A stretch of DNA of 64,000 nucleotides from Allomyces macrogynus ATCC 38327 (lineage: Eukaryota > Blastocladiomycota > Blastocladiomycetes > Blastocladiales > Blastocladiaceae): contig GG745328.1 in the NCBI GenBank assembly GCA_000151295.1, forward strand, positions 1,360,150 through 1,424,149, given 5' to 3'. The notes below the pieces were generated by a model. The model had not been told where the DNA came from. It made no database searches and saw only the letters and a list, made by a program, of their open reading frames with translations. The first letter of the stretch is position 1, and the number at the start of each line of letters is the position of its first letter. Position numbers and translations under genes: made by a program. Of this stretch, positions 20,834 through 32,005 are shown one piece after another.

Positions 20834-23051
20834 TGGGTTTCTTTTGAGCTAGGGTACAGGTATTTGTGAATAGTCGGCCATTCATTGAATTTTGAATGTT
20901 GAAGTATTGATCATTCCATGGCGCTGGGCAACCCGTTATCGTTGACAGGAGCATCGCGCTCATTCAAAACCGTGCAGCTGGAGGACCAAGCTGGAGCTCA
21001 GAGGCTACGACCAGCCGTGATTTCATTTGAGTCGAGGATCAGTTGTCAGAGACTGCGCTCAGGAGAACCGCGAGCCAAGAGAGCGGGGTAATGACAGTCG
21101 CTACAGCTAGCGGTGGCCGTTTAGGGGCGGCCGTGGTGCGCTGGAGCGCTCCGGCGGTCGCGGGGGAGGTGTGCGCGAATTATGAAAGCGTGGATGGCGG
21201 GTGCAGCACCAACGTGTCGAGCCCGTGGGAAGAGGGCTGGGCGGCAAATTCCGGGTGGACAAAGACGACTGTGTCGAAATGGTCGTACACCACCTGCTCC
21301 GCGCCCACACTCGTGGAACTAGTGGTGGCCGTAGTGTGTCAACACGGCATGGACGGACTGGCCTGGTAGTGGCATTCAAGTCACGACTCTTCGACATCCC
21401 AGTCCAAGCTTGCGTTCCGAAGAAGGGACGATTGTCGCCGACCGGAGCATCGAGCTTGGAGCAACGAGCACCTCGAAGGGCTTACAGCTGGCTGAGTAAG
21501 TCGGCGACAAGCATCGGCGAGGAGAGCCGGAGAGGGTCAGGCCAGCATTTATCGCTCTATCAAAACGTGACCGCGTTCGGCTCGACCAGGTTGTTGTCCT
21601 GGGGCCGAGGAACATCGCCCAATGCGCGCGCCCACAGCTGCAGGGACCTTCAATGCAAGGCGGGTGCGCATACAATTCGGCGCCGAGGCGAAATCCGATC
21701 CCACGTGGCGCTCTGACATGGCCAGGCTTGCACGCGCGCTTTTGCTCGGTGACGCCTTTGGTGGCATTTTTCGCCCACTTCGATCCGTTTTGGCGCGCTT
21801 TTTCCTTTTGCTGACCTTTTTGCTCGGTGCTCTCTCTACGTTCCATCCGTGTTGACGCCCGGCCACGCACGCGCGCGACTTGGCTGCCCACAAGCAATTC
21901 ATTTCCAGTCGTGGCACCATACAGCCACGTTGGTCGGGTGGTCGTCTTCCTCCTGATTCGTCCCCGCACGCTTGTGCCGGCCAGACCATCAAGTATTTGA
22001 TCAGCCCAGAGTCTCTCCATTGTTCAGCGCCTCCCCACCGCGCTCGTGCGCCGCCAGCATGTTCACCTTCGCCCCCGAAAAAGTTCCCCAAGTGGGGGCG
22101 CGTCGAGCGCGTTAGCCGCGGTCACGGCCTAGACACGGTCGCGAATAGACGGTCGCGAATAGACGTGGAGATGTACGAGATGACTGGTTTGTCGACGCGC
22201 TCGTGTCGACTGCTCGAGACTGCTGGCAAGCAGCTGGACCGGAAACGTGGAAATGAAAAATACAAGCAGCGTCAGCATGTTGTCGTGCGTTTGTTTTGGA
22301 CAGCGATGCCCGCGGCAGAGGAGAATGGATGGGAAAGAGCACGCGTAGGGGATGATGAGCGCGCACGCAGAATCGTCCAGTGGGATGTCGTGTGCATTGC
22401 GTTCTCGTGCGTTGTCGTCGGCTGCTGGGTCGGAACGAGAGGAGGGCGCGCGCGATTTGAGTCGGTCGGCCACCGGCAGGGCAAAATGCGAAGGATGTGA
22501 TTGAAACCGTTGTCGCATGGCTGCACGGGGTGTGCGCGCAGGCCCATTGCAAAAAGGCACAAAATAACACAGCACAGTTGAGAAACGCGCGCGTCGGCTG
22601 AATCTGTTTGGAAGCGACCAGCAGCGCATTGTCCTCGAGGCTCGATGGTCGAGAGGGCGAGAGGGTCGGGTCGTGCGCGTGAGATGGCCGGAAGTGAAGT
22701 TGGTTGGGCCAAGATGCACGGTCGCGCGTGCATCGAACATGTGAGGGTAAAATCAAGCTGGAAAACGTCGCCATTGTGGCCATATGCCACAGAGTCTGCT
22801 CGATTCACGCCCAGCACCATCCTCGACAACCTCTTGCCCGGCCCTCGCCATCATCCTCCACCAACAAGTCCTTGCACGCGACACTATAGACTGCGGCCAC
22901 TCTTCGTACTCGCAACCGCGCGCCGTTCAACTAGACAACCAACGGCAACCGGCGCGCGCGCGCTCTTGCTCGCTGCATCATCCAAGATCGCCGTCGCCAG
23001 CTGCTGCCCCCGACTGCAAGCTCGCTGCACGCTTCGCTGCACGCTCGCTGG
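20834..23051. other. 2.2-kb intergenic region
   Basis: Between the phytase 3' end and the zinc-finger gene, probably its long promoter. A 14-bp unit (ggtcgcgaatagac) is tandemly duplicated at 22137-22164. Overlapping ORFs of 70-220 codons on both strands have no recognisable motifs or consistent composition. No gene supported. Confidence 0.5.
22137..22164. repeat. 14-bp tandem duplication
   Basis: ggtcgcgaatagac is repeated twice in direct succession upstream of the zinc-finger transcription factor gene. Confidence 0.9.
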
Positions 23052-26000
23052 ATGCTCAGCTATATGGAACCGGTCGCGCCTTTCAGTGGCCATCATGGCG
23101 GATCAGCCGCGCCGTATCCTTGGGAATCGAGTATGGTCACGGATTCCCCTCCGTGTGTGTGCCTTGGTGGACCAGAACAGCCCTGCACCAACGACGAAAT
23201 TTCATCAAGCCCGACTGACCAACGGAATTGGCCTTTCCACCATGGCTCTGATCTCATAGACCAGCAACAGCAGCATGCGCTGACCATGAACACGGCCGGG
23301 GGCCGGCGCGACGGCTTCCCGGCGCACGGCAACGAGTACGCCATGTCGACGACGGCGATCGCGTCGACGTCCTCCAATACGACCGCGATACCCGCGCTGC
23401 ACGAACCGCTGGCGCCCCCACCGCCGCCGGCACTGCTCTTGCCCAAGAGCACGGTCGATAATCCGCTGCCGCCGCTGACGCCGACCGTGCTCGAGACGTT
23501 TCCGGCCACGACGGCGGGCGGATCGGTGCCCGAATGGTCGGGAGCGTCGACCTTGGCCGCGTCCATGCCCATGACCAGCGGGCCGTTTTACCAGCACTCT
23601 GGCTCATCGTACTACGACCAAGGCCACGGCGGTCACGGCTACGGTTATGCTCAAGATCATGGTCACGGCGGCCATCCGTTTCATGGTCCGACCATGAACG
23701 TGATTACGAGCGTTCCGCCGCCCCTGCCCGTCTACTCATCGTACGAGCAGCAGCAGCACCGGCAGCAGCAGCACCATTACCAGAGCGGGCCATCGACCAC
23801 GCACTCGGACATGACAAGAACCAACGAGTACGCCATGGCCATGCCCCCCGCGCAATCGTCGCACATGGGTGACGCGTACTCGTTCCCAGTCATGGCGCCT
23901 GCCGCTGAAGGAAGCTACGGTGCATCGGACGCGTCAACAGCATTCCATGCGCCGCCGCCGCTCCCGCCGCCCGTGGGCCAGGACGCGTCGTATGCCTACG
24001 ATCACGGACCAGTCTACTCGAACACGTACGGTGGTGCGGGCGACCAGCATCTTTACCAGGCCAATGGCGCCATGCCGCCCGTCTCGACGATGGGTAACGT
24101 CTCGGCCATGTCCATGAGCCACGCGCACCCGTATTTGTACAACGGGCTCGATTCGACGAGCTTCTCGCTCCCTACATCGACCACGGGCACGCCAACGGCG
24201 CATCCCGTTCAATTGCACGGTCCGGCAGCGAACACGACGACAGTCGAAATGCTCTCGACGACCAACACGTCGCTGGTCGCGAGCCCTGCCCAGATCACGC
24301 CCGTCGACGTGACGGGTTCGCCCAGAACGACGCATCATGACGCGTCGGTCGCCGCGTCAGCCATGGTCTCGCGATTTCGAGCCCATGACCCGCCGCTGCC
24401 GCTACCCTCGGCGTCGCCGTCGCTCGGGCCGCACTCGCTGTACCCGAACGAGACGCCCGTGTCGAGCGCTCCGGCCTCGTTGCCACCGGCGCCGTCTGCG
24501 CCCTCGCTCGACATTTACCCAGCACCCGAGCACGACTCGATGCTCCTGTCGGCACACCGCGACTCGCCCCTACTCTTGCCCACGACCATGTCGGCCGCGA
24601 CCACCAGCACCGTCGCGTCGGGGAGCCTGCTTGCGCTGCCCGATCTGGCAACCGCCGCGGCCCCCGACCTGTCATCGTCAACAGATCTCGCGCCGCCCAC
24701 TACGACCATGGCCGCGTCTGTGCCGACCAGTCTTCCGACCCCACCCAGCAGTTTTTCGCTGGCCCCGACCGACCCCGTTGCGGCCGTGTCCCCCAACCTG
24801 CTTGGCTTGCACCGTCGCTGCTACAGCCTGAGCAGTGTCCCGTCCCCACTGCCGCACGTGGTCCCGAGCCATGACGAGCAGAACGAATCGATGCCGTCGC
24901 CAGCCATTTCGCCGAGCGATCTGAGTGGAGCCACTGCCACCTCTGCGGCCCCGGCCGCGTACTCGGCCATCAGCACGCTCCCGCCGTCCACGTCGGCGCG
25001 CATCTTCGATTACTCGTCGAGCCCGCCCATCAAGCGGCCGCGGTCCATGTCGGCGAGTGTCGTTTTGGGCAACGCCGCTGACGCAAGGCCTGCGGGCGGC
25101 CGGATGTGGCAGGCGCTCCGCGCTGACGGCATCGATCGTGTGCCCGAAGAGGACCACGCGGAACCGACTGCGAGCGACTCACCGCTCGTCGGCGCGCCGA
25201 GCACGCCCATTGTCCCTGGCTCGCTGCACGTGTCGCCGCTGATCGTCACGGGCGGCAACATTGCGGCACCCGGCACGTCGGGCCCGCTCAAGCGCAAGCG
25301 CGGACTCTCGACGCCATTCCCGTTCGCGAATGCGCCCACGTCTGACCCGACCGCACCAGCGCAGCCATTGCCGGCACCACCACCTTCATCCTCGGCTACG
25401 ACCACCCCGTTCGCGCCCGTGCCGCTCCCCATGGGCACCGCCGATTCCGTCCCGCCGCCACCGTCGGCCATGGCCGGCGGCCCAATGGCACCCGCCCCGC
25501 TGCCGATGCAGATGACCATGCCGCTTGGGTATGCGCCAATGACGACTCCGCCTGTCGCGCCCGTGACCCTTCCCTTCCCGCACCCCGGGACCCCCGCGGC
25601 CGCCGCTGCCGCGTACGCGATGCCGCCTCCACCTCCATCACTCGCACCGCTCGCGCACGCGCACGCGCACGCTCACCCGCATCCGCATCCGGCTTACTAC
25701 TACCCTCCGCCGGCGCCACACCACCACCCTCACGCGCACTCGCACCACCCGGCGCCCGGCGGGACCGCACCGCTGCCCTTGCTCGCGTACGGTCCGAACG
25801 GGTACGTCGAGTTGCCGCCGGCGCCGGCCGTGCACGACCCGACGCCCGAGACGGCGAAACCATTTGTGTGTACGTTTGCGCCGTGCACGGCACGGTTCTC
25901 ACGCAATCATGACTTGAAGCGGCACGAAAGGATTCATACGGGCGAAAAGAAATGGCAGTGCGTCGAGTGTGGCCGCGCGTTTGGACGGCGCGATGCGTTG

Positions 26001-26564
26001 GTGCGGCACACATCCGCGCCAGGCGGGAAGTGTAAGGCCATGTTTGGGAAGAGACGCGCCGGGAAGCAGTCGCCCGGGATGACGGGGTCGGGGGCGTCGG
26101 GGGAGAAGGGCGAGGCGAAGACGGGCAAGCAGGAGGGTGGGCAGCGGAACGAGTCGAGCGATGAGTCGGGTGATGGCGACCGGCCGCCGCCGGCGAAGAA
26201 GGTGCATCTTGACCCGAGTGCTGAGACGTCGGCAGCGGCAATTGTGGCGACGAGCGCGCAGAGTACGACCGTGCCGGTAACGACGACCGCTGCCAATTCG
26301 CTGCGCAATATGCTGCAGACCGCACCGGTAGCGTCCAGGGCAACGGCGCCGTCTACGACAGCCGCCGCAGCGTTCCCGGTCCCGATCGCGCCGATGCCGA
26401 CGGCCCCGCTCGCCACACCCATGACCACGTCCACTCCATTCTTGTCTTTGCCGATGCACTCGACTTCGACCACTGTGCCCGTCGCGATCGTGCCTGCGCC
26501 GGCGCCGATGTCTTTCCCGTCGAACGCGACGGCCCGCAACACTACCACGACGACGACGCCATGA
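23052..26564 (+). CDS. C2H2 zinc-finger transcription factor (Crz1/Msn2-like fingers)
   Basis: Single exon, 1,170 aa; ATGs at 23052 and 23064 are both possible starts. The protein is almost entirely disordered, with His/Gln-rich, Pro-rich and Ser/Thr-rich tracts (QQQHRQQQHHYQ, HAHAHAHPHPHP) suggesting an activation region. Near residues 936-995 lie two adjacent zinc fingers: FVCTFAPCTARFSRNHDLKR followed by HERIHTGEKKWQCVECGRAF and GRRDALVRHTSAPGGKC. The second is a C2HC variant, like the fingers of fungal Crz1-type stress regulators. A basic, Ser-rich tail follows. A nuclear DNA-binding regulator is secure from the fingers; the Crz1 resemblance is only by finger pattern, and no calcineurin-docking site was identified. 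Confidence 0.85.
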   Translation: MLSYMEPVAPFSGHHGGSAAPYPWESSMVTDSPPCVCLGGPEQPCTNDEISSSPTDQRNWPFHHGSDLIDQQQQHALTMNTAGGRRDGFPAHGNEYAMSTTAIASTSSNTTAIPALHEPLAPPPPPALLLPKSTVDNPLPPLTPTVLETFPATTAGGSVPEWSGASTLAASMPMTSGPFYQHSGSSYYDQGHGGHGYGYAQDHGHGGHPFHGPTMNVITSVPPPLPVYSSYEQQQHRQQQHHYQSGPSTTHSDMTRTNEYAMAMPPAQSSHMGDAYSFPVMAPAAEGSYGASDASTAFHAPPPLPPPVGQDASYAYDHGPVYSNTYGGAGDQHLYQANGAMPPVSTMGNVSAMSMSHAHPYLYNGLDSTSFSLPTSTTGTPTAHPVQLHGPAANTTTVEMLSTTNTSLVASPAQITPVDVTGSPRTTHHDASVAASAMVSRFRAHDPPLPLPSASPSLGPHSLYPNETPVSSAPASLPPAPSAPSLDIYPAPEHDSMLLSAHRDSPLLLPTTMSAATTSTVASGSLLALPDLATAAAPDLSSSTDLAPPTTTMAASVPTSLPTPPSSFSLAPTDPVAAVSPNLLGLHRRCYSLSSVPSPLPHVVPSHDEQNESMPSPAISPSDLSGATATSAAPAAYSAISTLPPSTSARIFDYSSSPPIKRPRSMSASVVLGNAADARPAGGRMWQALRADGIDRVPEEDHAEPTASDSPLVGAPSTPIVPGSLHVSPLIVTGGNIAAPGTSGPLKRKRGLSTPFPFANAPTSDPTAPAQPLPAPPPSSSATTTPFAPVPLPMGTADSVPPPPSAMAGGPMAPAPLPMQMTMPLGYAPMTTPPVAPVTLPFPHPGTPAAAAAAYAMPPPPPSLAPLAHAHAHAHPHPHPAYYYPPPAPHHHPHAHSHHPAPGGTAPLPLLAYGPNGYVELPPAPAVHDPTPETAKPFVCTFAPCTARFSRNHDLKRHERIHTGEKKWQCVECGRAFGRRDALVRHTSAPGGKCKAMFGKRRAGKQSPGMTGSGASGEKGEAKTGKQEGGQRNESSDESGDGDRPPPAKKVHLDPSAETSAAAIVATSAQSTTVPVTTTAANSLRNMLQTAPVASRATAPSTTAAAAFPVPIAPMPTAPLATPMTTSTPFLSLPMHSTSTTVPVAIVPAPAPMSFPSNATARNTTTTTTP

Positions 26565-27826
26565 CCCGGTTTGGTCACTGGTGGAGACCGTTTTAGAGAG
26601 AGTGGACGACGCTCTCCGGTTTTCTGTTTTTCCCCTCCCCTCACCCTACATCACTAGATGTGCGCGAAAGATTCTGCCTAATTATTACGTAGACGAGGTG
26701 CCGATGTCGTTATTGTTCTCGGCTCTTTGGATTTCCGTTATTTACTGTTCGTTGTTGGCTTTGTTTGCTGTCCTCCTGTTTCCGTTTATTTTTGATCGCG
26801 CTGTCCTGACTCTCTCCCTCCCCCATGACCGCGCGACACGGCGATCTTGGCTGCTCTGGCACAGATTGCTCTGCCGCGCGCTGTTATTTTTGGCTTCCCA
26901 TACCTTGGTTCCCAGTTTTGCTTGCTTTTGCTCTTGTTCTTTTTCCGTACAATCGCCAGCTGGGCGCGGCGGATCACGAGGATTTGCGACGTGCGTGCGC
27001 CAGCCAAGGAGAAAAATGAAGATGTCTGTCGGTGCTGGAGTTCACTGGGACTTGATGGAGGGAAGGCCCTGGCATCGTCATTCAGAACTGAAGCGACACG
27101 TCCTCCGAAAGATTCAAGCGCTGAGCCAACTTGACGGAGAAACGAAAGAAAGGGAAAAGAGATTGTAATCGCTGTATGTCGAAGGGGCAAGGGCACAACA
27201 AATGAATAAAGACAACCACAAATCCGAACCCAAGCCGAACCGAACCAAACCAAACCGAACCGAACCGAAAAAACAAAGAAACCACAAATCTCAAGGAGCA
27301 TCAAATCTTGGCGGCTTGTCTGGTCTTGCTCCAACGCGCCGAGTGAGCGCAGACGCAGACGACGAGCCGCGGTGGGGAAAGGAGAGGGGGAGGGGGGTTC
27401 GGGATATGTTCTACCCGTCCGGCAGCGAGAGGTGGTGGTGGGGTGCAGGGGACGGGGATCAACAAATTGCGAGCAGCGGGGGGCACGGCCCTTGTCTCCA
27501 TCTTGGTGGGGGGGGGGGGGAGGCAGATAGTAAGAAAATGGGTGGGGAAAGAAAAGAGCGGGAAGGTAAGGTAAAATCCAAGGGATCAAAGGGAGGAGGG
27601 GTGGAGAGGTGTACTTGGCCTGCGAAGGCGTTGTCGAGGACGTGGAGGCACTTTAAATCATGGGGAAGAAAAGGAAATTGAGCCGCGGCCAGAAAAGGCA
27701 AGGCATCACCCAACGAGGAAACAGAGTAGACCATACCAGTCGGAAGCGGAAACGAAAATCACAAACGAGGCACTGCAATCAATCTCGACGGCCTGGTCGG
27801 GATCTCACACGCACGGGTATCACGCC
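26565..27826. other. 1.26-kb convergent 3' intergenic region
   Basis: Lies between the 3' ends of the zinc-finger gene and the PSP1-domain gene. T-rich at 26690-26830, purine-rich at 27370-27600, with a degenerate ccgaa/ccaaa pentamer run at 27234-27268. No gene supported. Confidence 0.55.
27234..27268. repeat. Degenerate pentanucleotide run (ccgaa/ccaaa)
   Basis: About seven consecutive 5-bp units alternate between ccgaa and ccaaa forms in a convergent intergenic region. Confidence 0.8.
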
Positions 27827-29869
27827 TTAGACCATCCCAAACGCGCCGCCGCCATTGCCACCCGTCGCCGCGAGCTCCGGCGACGACGCCGACATGTTGC
27901 CGCCCGGGTGCAGCCCGAGAGCCATGCCGTACTGGTACTGGCTCTGCTGCTGCTGGTGATGGTGGTGGTGGCCCGACGACGACCCCGACGAGGGGGACGC
28001 CGACGCTGAGACCGACGCCGACGCGGCGGGCGGGATCATGGCGGCACCGGGCAGCATTCCGCCGGGACCGGGCGACGGCGACGTCTGGTTGCGCATTGGG
28101 CCGAGGTGCGGCGAGATGCGCGGGACGCCCGCGCCCGTGTAGAGCCCGCCGGCGGCCGTGGCTGCGGCAGCGGCAGCCGCCGCGGCGGTCATGGCGACGT
28201 GCAGCGAGGCCGCAGCCGACGTGGGCACGCCCGCCGAGTTGGGCGACAGGCTTGACGGGGTCTTGGGCATGGCCGGAGGCATCGTCGGGGCCTTGGTGAT
28301 GGCCGAGACCGAGCACATCCATATCCTACAGAATGCGTAATGCCGTTAGCGTTGAGGATAGCGCGAAAAATAGGCAATAATGCAGTCGCCCACATACCGA
28401 GTCTTGTAGATCTTGAACAAGTCGCGCACGAGCTCGCGGAAATCAATGCGGCGATCCGCAACAAAGTAGAACGTGAGCTTGCGGCGGTCCCACTGGTACT
28501 CGGCATCGACCACCTCCATGGGCAGCTTCTTCTGCCGGACTTTCGTCGCGCACACGGCCATGGCCTTGGCCTCGTCCTGCGACTTGGACACGAGCATGGC
28601 GACCTCCTGCGGCTGCGCAAGCCGGTAAATGCGCTTCGGGTGAATCTCGCGGTTCACACGGTGCAGTTCCGTGAGCACCTCGCTCTGCTGCGCCTGCAAC
28701 ACCTGGATCTGGTGCGGCGTGATGGCCGTGTTGATGACTTTACCCAAATCCTTGCCGCGGTCGGCCTCGACAATCACGAGATCGCCCTTGTGCAGCGCGA
28801 TCCCCGTCGAGTCGGCGACATAGAAGATATCCGACCGGCCCGACTTGAACTCGACAATGTAGAGGTTGGTCGTCGGCGGGAGTGCGTGCAAGGGCACGCC
28901 GCGGCCCACGTCCGCGTACTGGCTGCCGTTGCCGGACCCGGCGCTCGGCGAGACGTTGCCGCCCGTGGCCGACGCGAGATTTGCCAGCGACCCGCGCCGG
29001 CTGCCCGGGGCACTGTGCGTGCCGGGCGGATCAAAGTACTCGTCGGCCTCGTGCATCATGGCATTGTACCCGTGCGCGTGCGCGGCGGCGGCAGCAGCAG
29101 CAGCGGCCGCGTGGTCGTGCTCTTCAAGCGACATGGTCGCGAGTGCGTCCGACAGGTACCGGCTCGGGGCATGGTACCCGGGGCCCGCGACCGAGTGGCG
29201 GCGGGGACTCATTGGGTCCATCGGCATGCCGCGGCTAGATAAGAGGATTGGCGCGTCAGATCAAAGTCCATCGTGTTGCGATCAATGCAAGCAAAAAAGG
29301 GAAGGGGGGGGGGGGGGGGGGGGCGTACCGAGCCATTTGCGCGGCAATCATCGGGTCGTAGTCACCAGCGGACATCGTCGGCGAGACACTGTACCGGCGT
29401 GGGAACCGCAACCGGTCGAGCCGGTCGGGTGACGACGGCAGACTCACGTACGGGTTCCCGACTTGCCCATGAATCGCGGCGGCCATGTGCGGTGGGAGCA
29501 AGTGCGCGGCCGCGGCAGGCGAGAGCCCTTCGCCGCGCCAGGGCGCCGGCGGGTAAGCCGTCGTCGACGCGCGACGGTGATGCAGGGCTGCGGCCTGGTG
29601 CGGGTGGAGCAGGCCCGACGCGGGAGACGCCGGTCCTGCCGACGAAACCGTCGATGACCCGCCCATGTACCCTTCGAGCCCGGCGTTACTACCACGGTGC
29701 GCCTGCGAGGCCTGCACGCGACCCCACATGGCAGCCAGGTCGGCGAGTTCCTCGGGGGTCGTCGCGCCGTACGCAGCCGCGCCCGCCGCGGCAGCGGCAG
29801 CAGCGGCAGCGTGATTGGGCATGCCCATGCCCCGGGTGGTGCGCGTACATGCCGTGGAACGCGGCTTGT

Positions 29870-29915
<46 letters not shown>

Positions 29916-30904
29916 ATTGGTGATCGCGCATGCGCGCGGCCTCATAGGAACATGGACATGGACCGGCCGCGGAATTGCGGCAGCGCGTACTCGGGCACGT
30001 GGTCGGCGCCCTCGCCGTCCTCGTCGTACTCGGGCATGCCCTCAGGCGGCGGGTAGGGCATCTGGTACCCGTACACGTGCTGCTGCTTCTGCTGCTGCTG
30101 CTGATGGTGCTGTTGCTGCTGCTGGTGATGGAACGCGGCCGCAGCAGCCGCGGCACGCTCCTCTTCACGGTGCGCCATCTTGCGCGCGGCCGCGTTCATC
30201 AAATCAGCAGCATGCGCGTGCGCGTGCAGCTGGTGTGCCGACGCGCGGCGCGCGTGCATGGCCGCGGCCGGGTCCATGGGCGGGTAGGGCGGCGGGACGA
30301 GTCGATCTGCCATGCCGCCATCCGAGGGAGGGCCCCAGAGTACGGCCGAGGCCGATCCGCGGCGCGCAGCGGCTGCGTTGGCATTCGAGGGCGCGCCCCA
30401 GGTCATACCGAGCGCCGAGGTCGAGGGAGGTGACGTGGGCGACGCACGACGCGGCGAGGCCGACCGCGACCGCGACCGAGAACGCGAGCGGTGGCGAGCG
30501 GAGGAAGCGGGCTTGGATGCGGAGGCGGGCGACGCCGGGCGCGAAGTTGCCGACGTGGGTGTGGCGCGCGGCGCGGCGGCGGGCTTGTCGGCCAGGGACG
30601 ACGACGACTGCGGCTGTTGCGCTGGGGCGGTGTTCGCGGTCGATGTTGAGGTGGTCGTGCTGGTGCCCGTACTCTTGGAGGTTGCAGCCGGAGCCGTCGC
30701 GGCCAAGCTGTTGCCGTTGACCGGTGCCGCAGCAGCGGCTGCAGCAGACGACGGCGGGACGACCGCGGTCGGATCAAGCTTCGCGGCAACGGCAGGCGTG
30801 CGCCGGACGGGCACCGTCTTGGGCGGCGGTGCAGCCTTGGCCTGCGGTGGCGGGGGTGCGGCAGCTACGGCCGCGTAGCTGTTGCGGCGCTGCGACGAGG
30901 TCAT
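27827..30904 (-). CDS. PSP1 C-terminal domain protein
   Basis: Exons 30904-29991, 29910-29329, 29234-28398 and 28325-27827 (943 aa). The N-terminal half is Ala/Ser/Gln-rich, with an SR-like stretch (RHRSRSRSRSRSASPRR) and CAG-type repeats. The PSP1 C-terminal domain lies at about residues 620-785: YIVEFKSGRSDIFYVAD, KGDLVIVEADRGKDLGKV, EVTVL-type helical linker, KAMAVCATKVRQKKLPMEVV, DRRKLTFYFVADRRIDFREL and VRDLFKIYKTRIWMC. Yeast Psp1 suppresses DNA polymerase alpha mutants, and the domain is shared with bacterial YaaT; its biochemical role is unsettled. The intron 29990-29911, whose acceptor lies at the start of a CAG repeat, resolves what otherwise looks like two frameshifts; the repeat then reads as poly-Ser. 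Confidence 0.85.
29866..29913. repeat. CTG/CAG trinucleotide microsatellite, coding
   Basis: A near-perfect run of CTG (CAG on the coding strand) at the 5' end of exon 2 of the PSP1-domain gene. Because the inferred acceptor is the first CAG, the run is read as AGC (poly-Ser) rather than poly-Gln. Confidence 0.85.
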
Positions 30905-32005
30905 GCTGACGCCTTGGTGAGCAGGCAATGCGGGGGTGCGGCGGGCAGGCGGACGGGTGCGAATGCGGATTTGCAGGGGAAGCGCGGCGACTTGGCGAGA
31001 TCAGAAGCTCTTGGTCCGGGCGCGTGCAGTGCGGCAAGTTGGTGGGCGAGCAGTGCGCGCGATCGAGCGGTACGGGGCGGGACACGCGCTGGTGCGGGGA
31101 CGACCGTGTGGGGTTGACGGCGCGACGCGTGTTCGTGCCTGCTTGCGCCTTGCTTGCCGCAGCGCTCGTCGCGCGTTTGCCTAAAGCGCGCTTTCGGCGT
31201 GGGGCGTGTTTTCGACGTGGGGCGCGGTGCGCGCGAAAGCCACGTGCCGATGCGTGACCGCGACGCTTTAGATGCCCACCGCACGTTTTCGCTGTTGATG
31301 GCCGTGTGGCTTCCTTTGAGAACTGGGGCGAGGACCTGCACGCACGCGTCAGCAAAGTCGCAGCATAACCACCAAGATAGATATATAAACCACTAATTTC
31401 TCGACCGCGAGCACACCTCATCCACAACCACATAGCGCCTTCAGTTGCCCGTGGCACGGAGAGCAGACCGTCGGGTCGAGCGCGGCGGTCGTGACCGGTT
31501 GAACGCAGCGGAACTCAGGCGAGTTGGGCTGCCGCATTTTGCGGCAATCGGCAAATTGTGATGGAACTTTCTCACGCGCTGTCACCGACGCCGTGAGGGT
31601 AGTTTTGATGGCCGATGCGATGGTTGATCATGGTCAACAGCATCGTCGACAACGTCGATTTTGAAGGGTGCCGTGGATGAGAGCGGTGTGGCTGAAGTTG
31701 TAATAACAGTATGGTCGGGTGTGGCGGGGTGTGGCGGGGTGTGGCGTAGGACTGGAGAGCGCAGCAAATATGAGGTCAGAACCGCGATCTGCAGCCTCAG
31801 CTTTACGAGACGCGCGACCGACTGGTCACAGCTACCCGCTTTGGTCTGCGTGACGGCAAGGACAGCAACGCGCCTCACGACGTCGTGGTCGCCCTGAACC
31901 GGCCCGACGCGCCAGCACCGCACGCAACAGCGCGAACCCATCAAAACGACACGCTCTGACCACTACACGCCGCTCGACCCCGTCACCACCACCTGCCTGC
32001 CCACC
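30905..32005. other. Divergent 1.1-kb promoter region
   Basis: Between the PSP1-domain gene (minus) and the TBC1D24-like gene (plus). It holds a TATATAAA-type element near 31380-31388 and a 10-bp repeat gtggcggggt at 31721-31746 (about 2.6 copies). No gene supported. Confidence 0.5.
31721..31746. repeat. 10-bp tandem repeat (gtggcggggt)
   Basis: Two full units and one partial unit in tandem, upstream of the TBC1D24-like gene. Confidence 0.85.

Noticed and set aside
21376..22020. Minus-strand frame of 214 codons between phytase and zinc-finger genes
   Set aside because: Arg/Ser-rich without helices, domains or splice context; several competing frames overlap it.
29689..30168. Poly-Gln reading of the CAG tract in the PSP1-domain gene
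   Set aside because: Would need two frameshifts. The intron 29990-29911 explains the data with normal splice signals and a poly-Ser reading.
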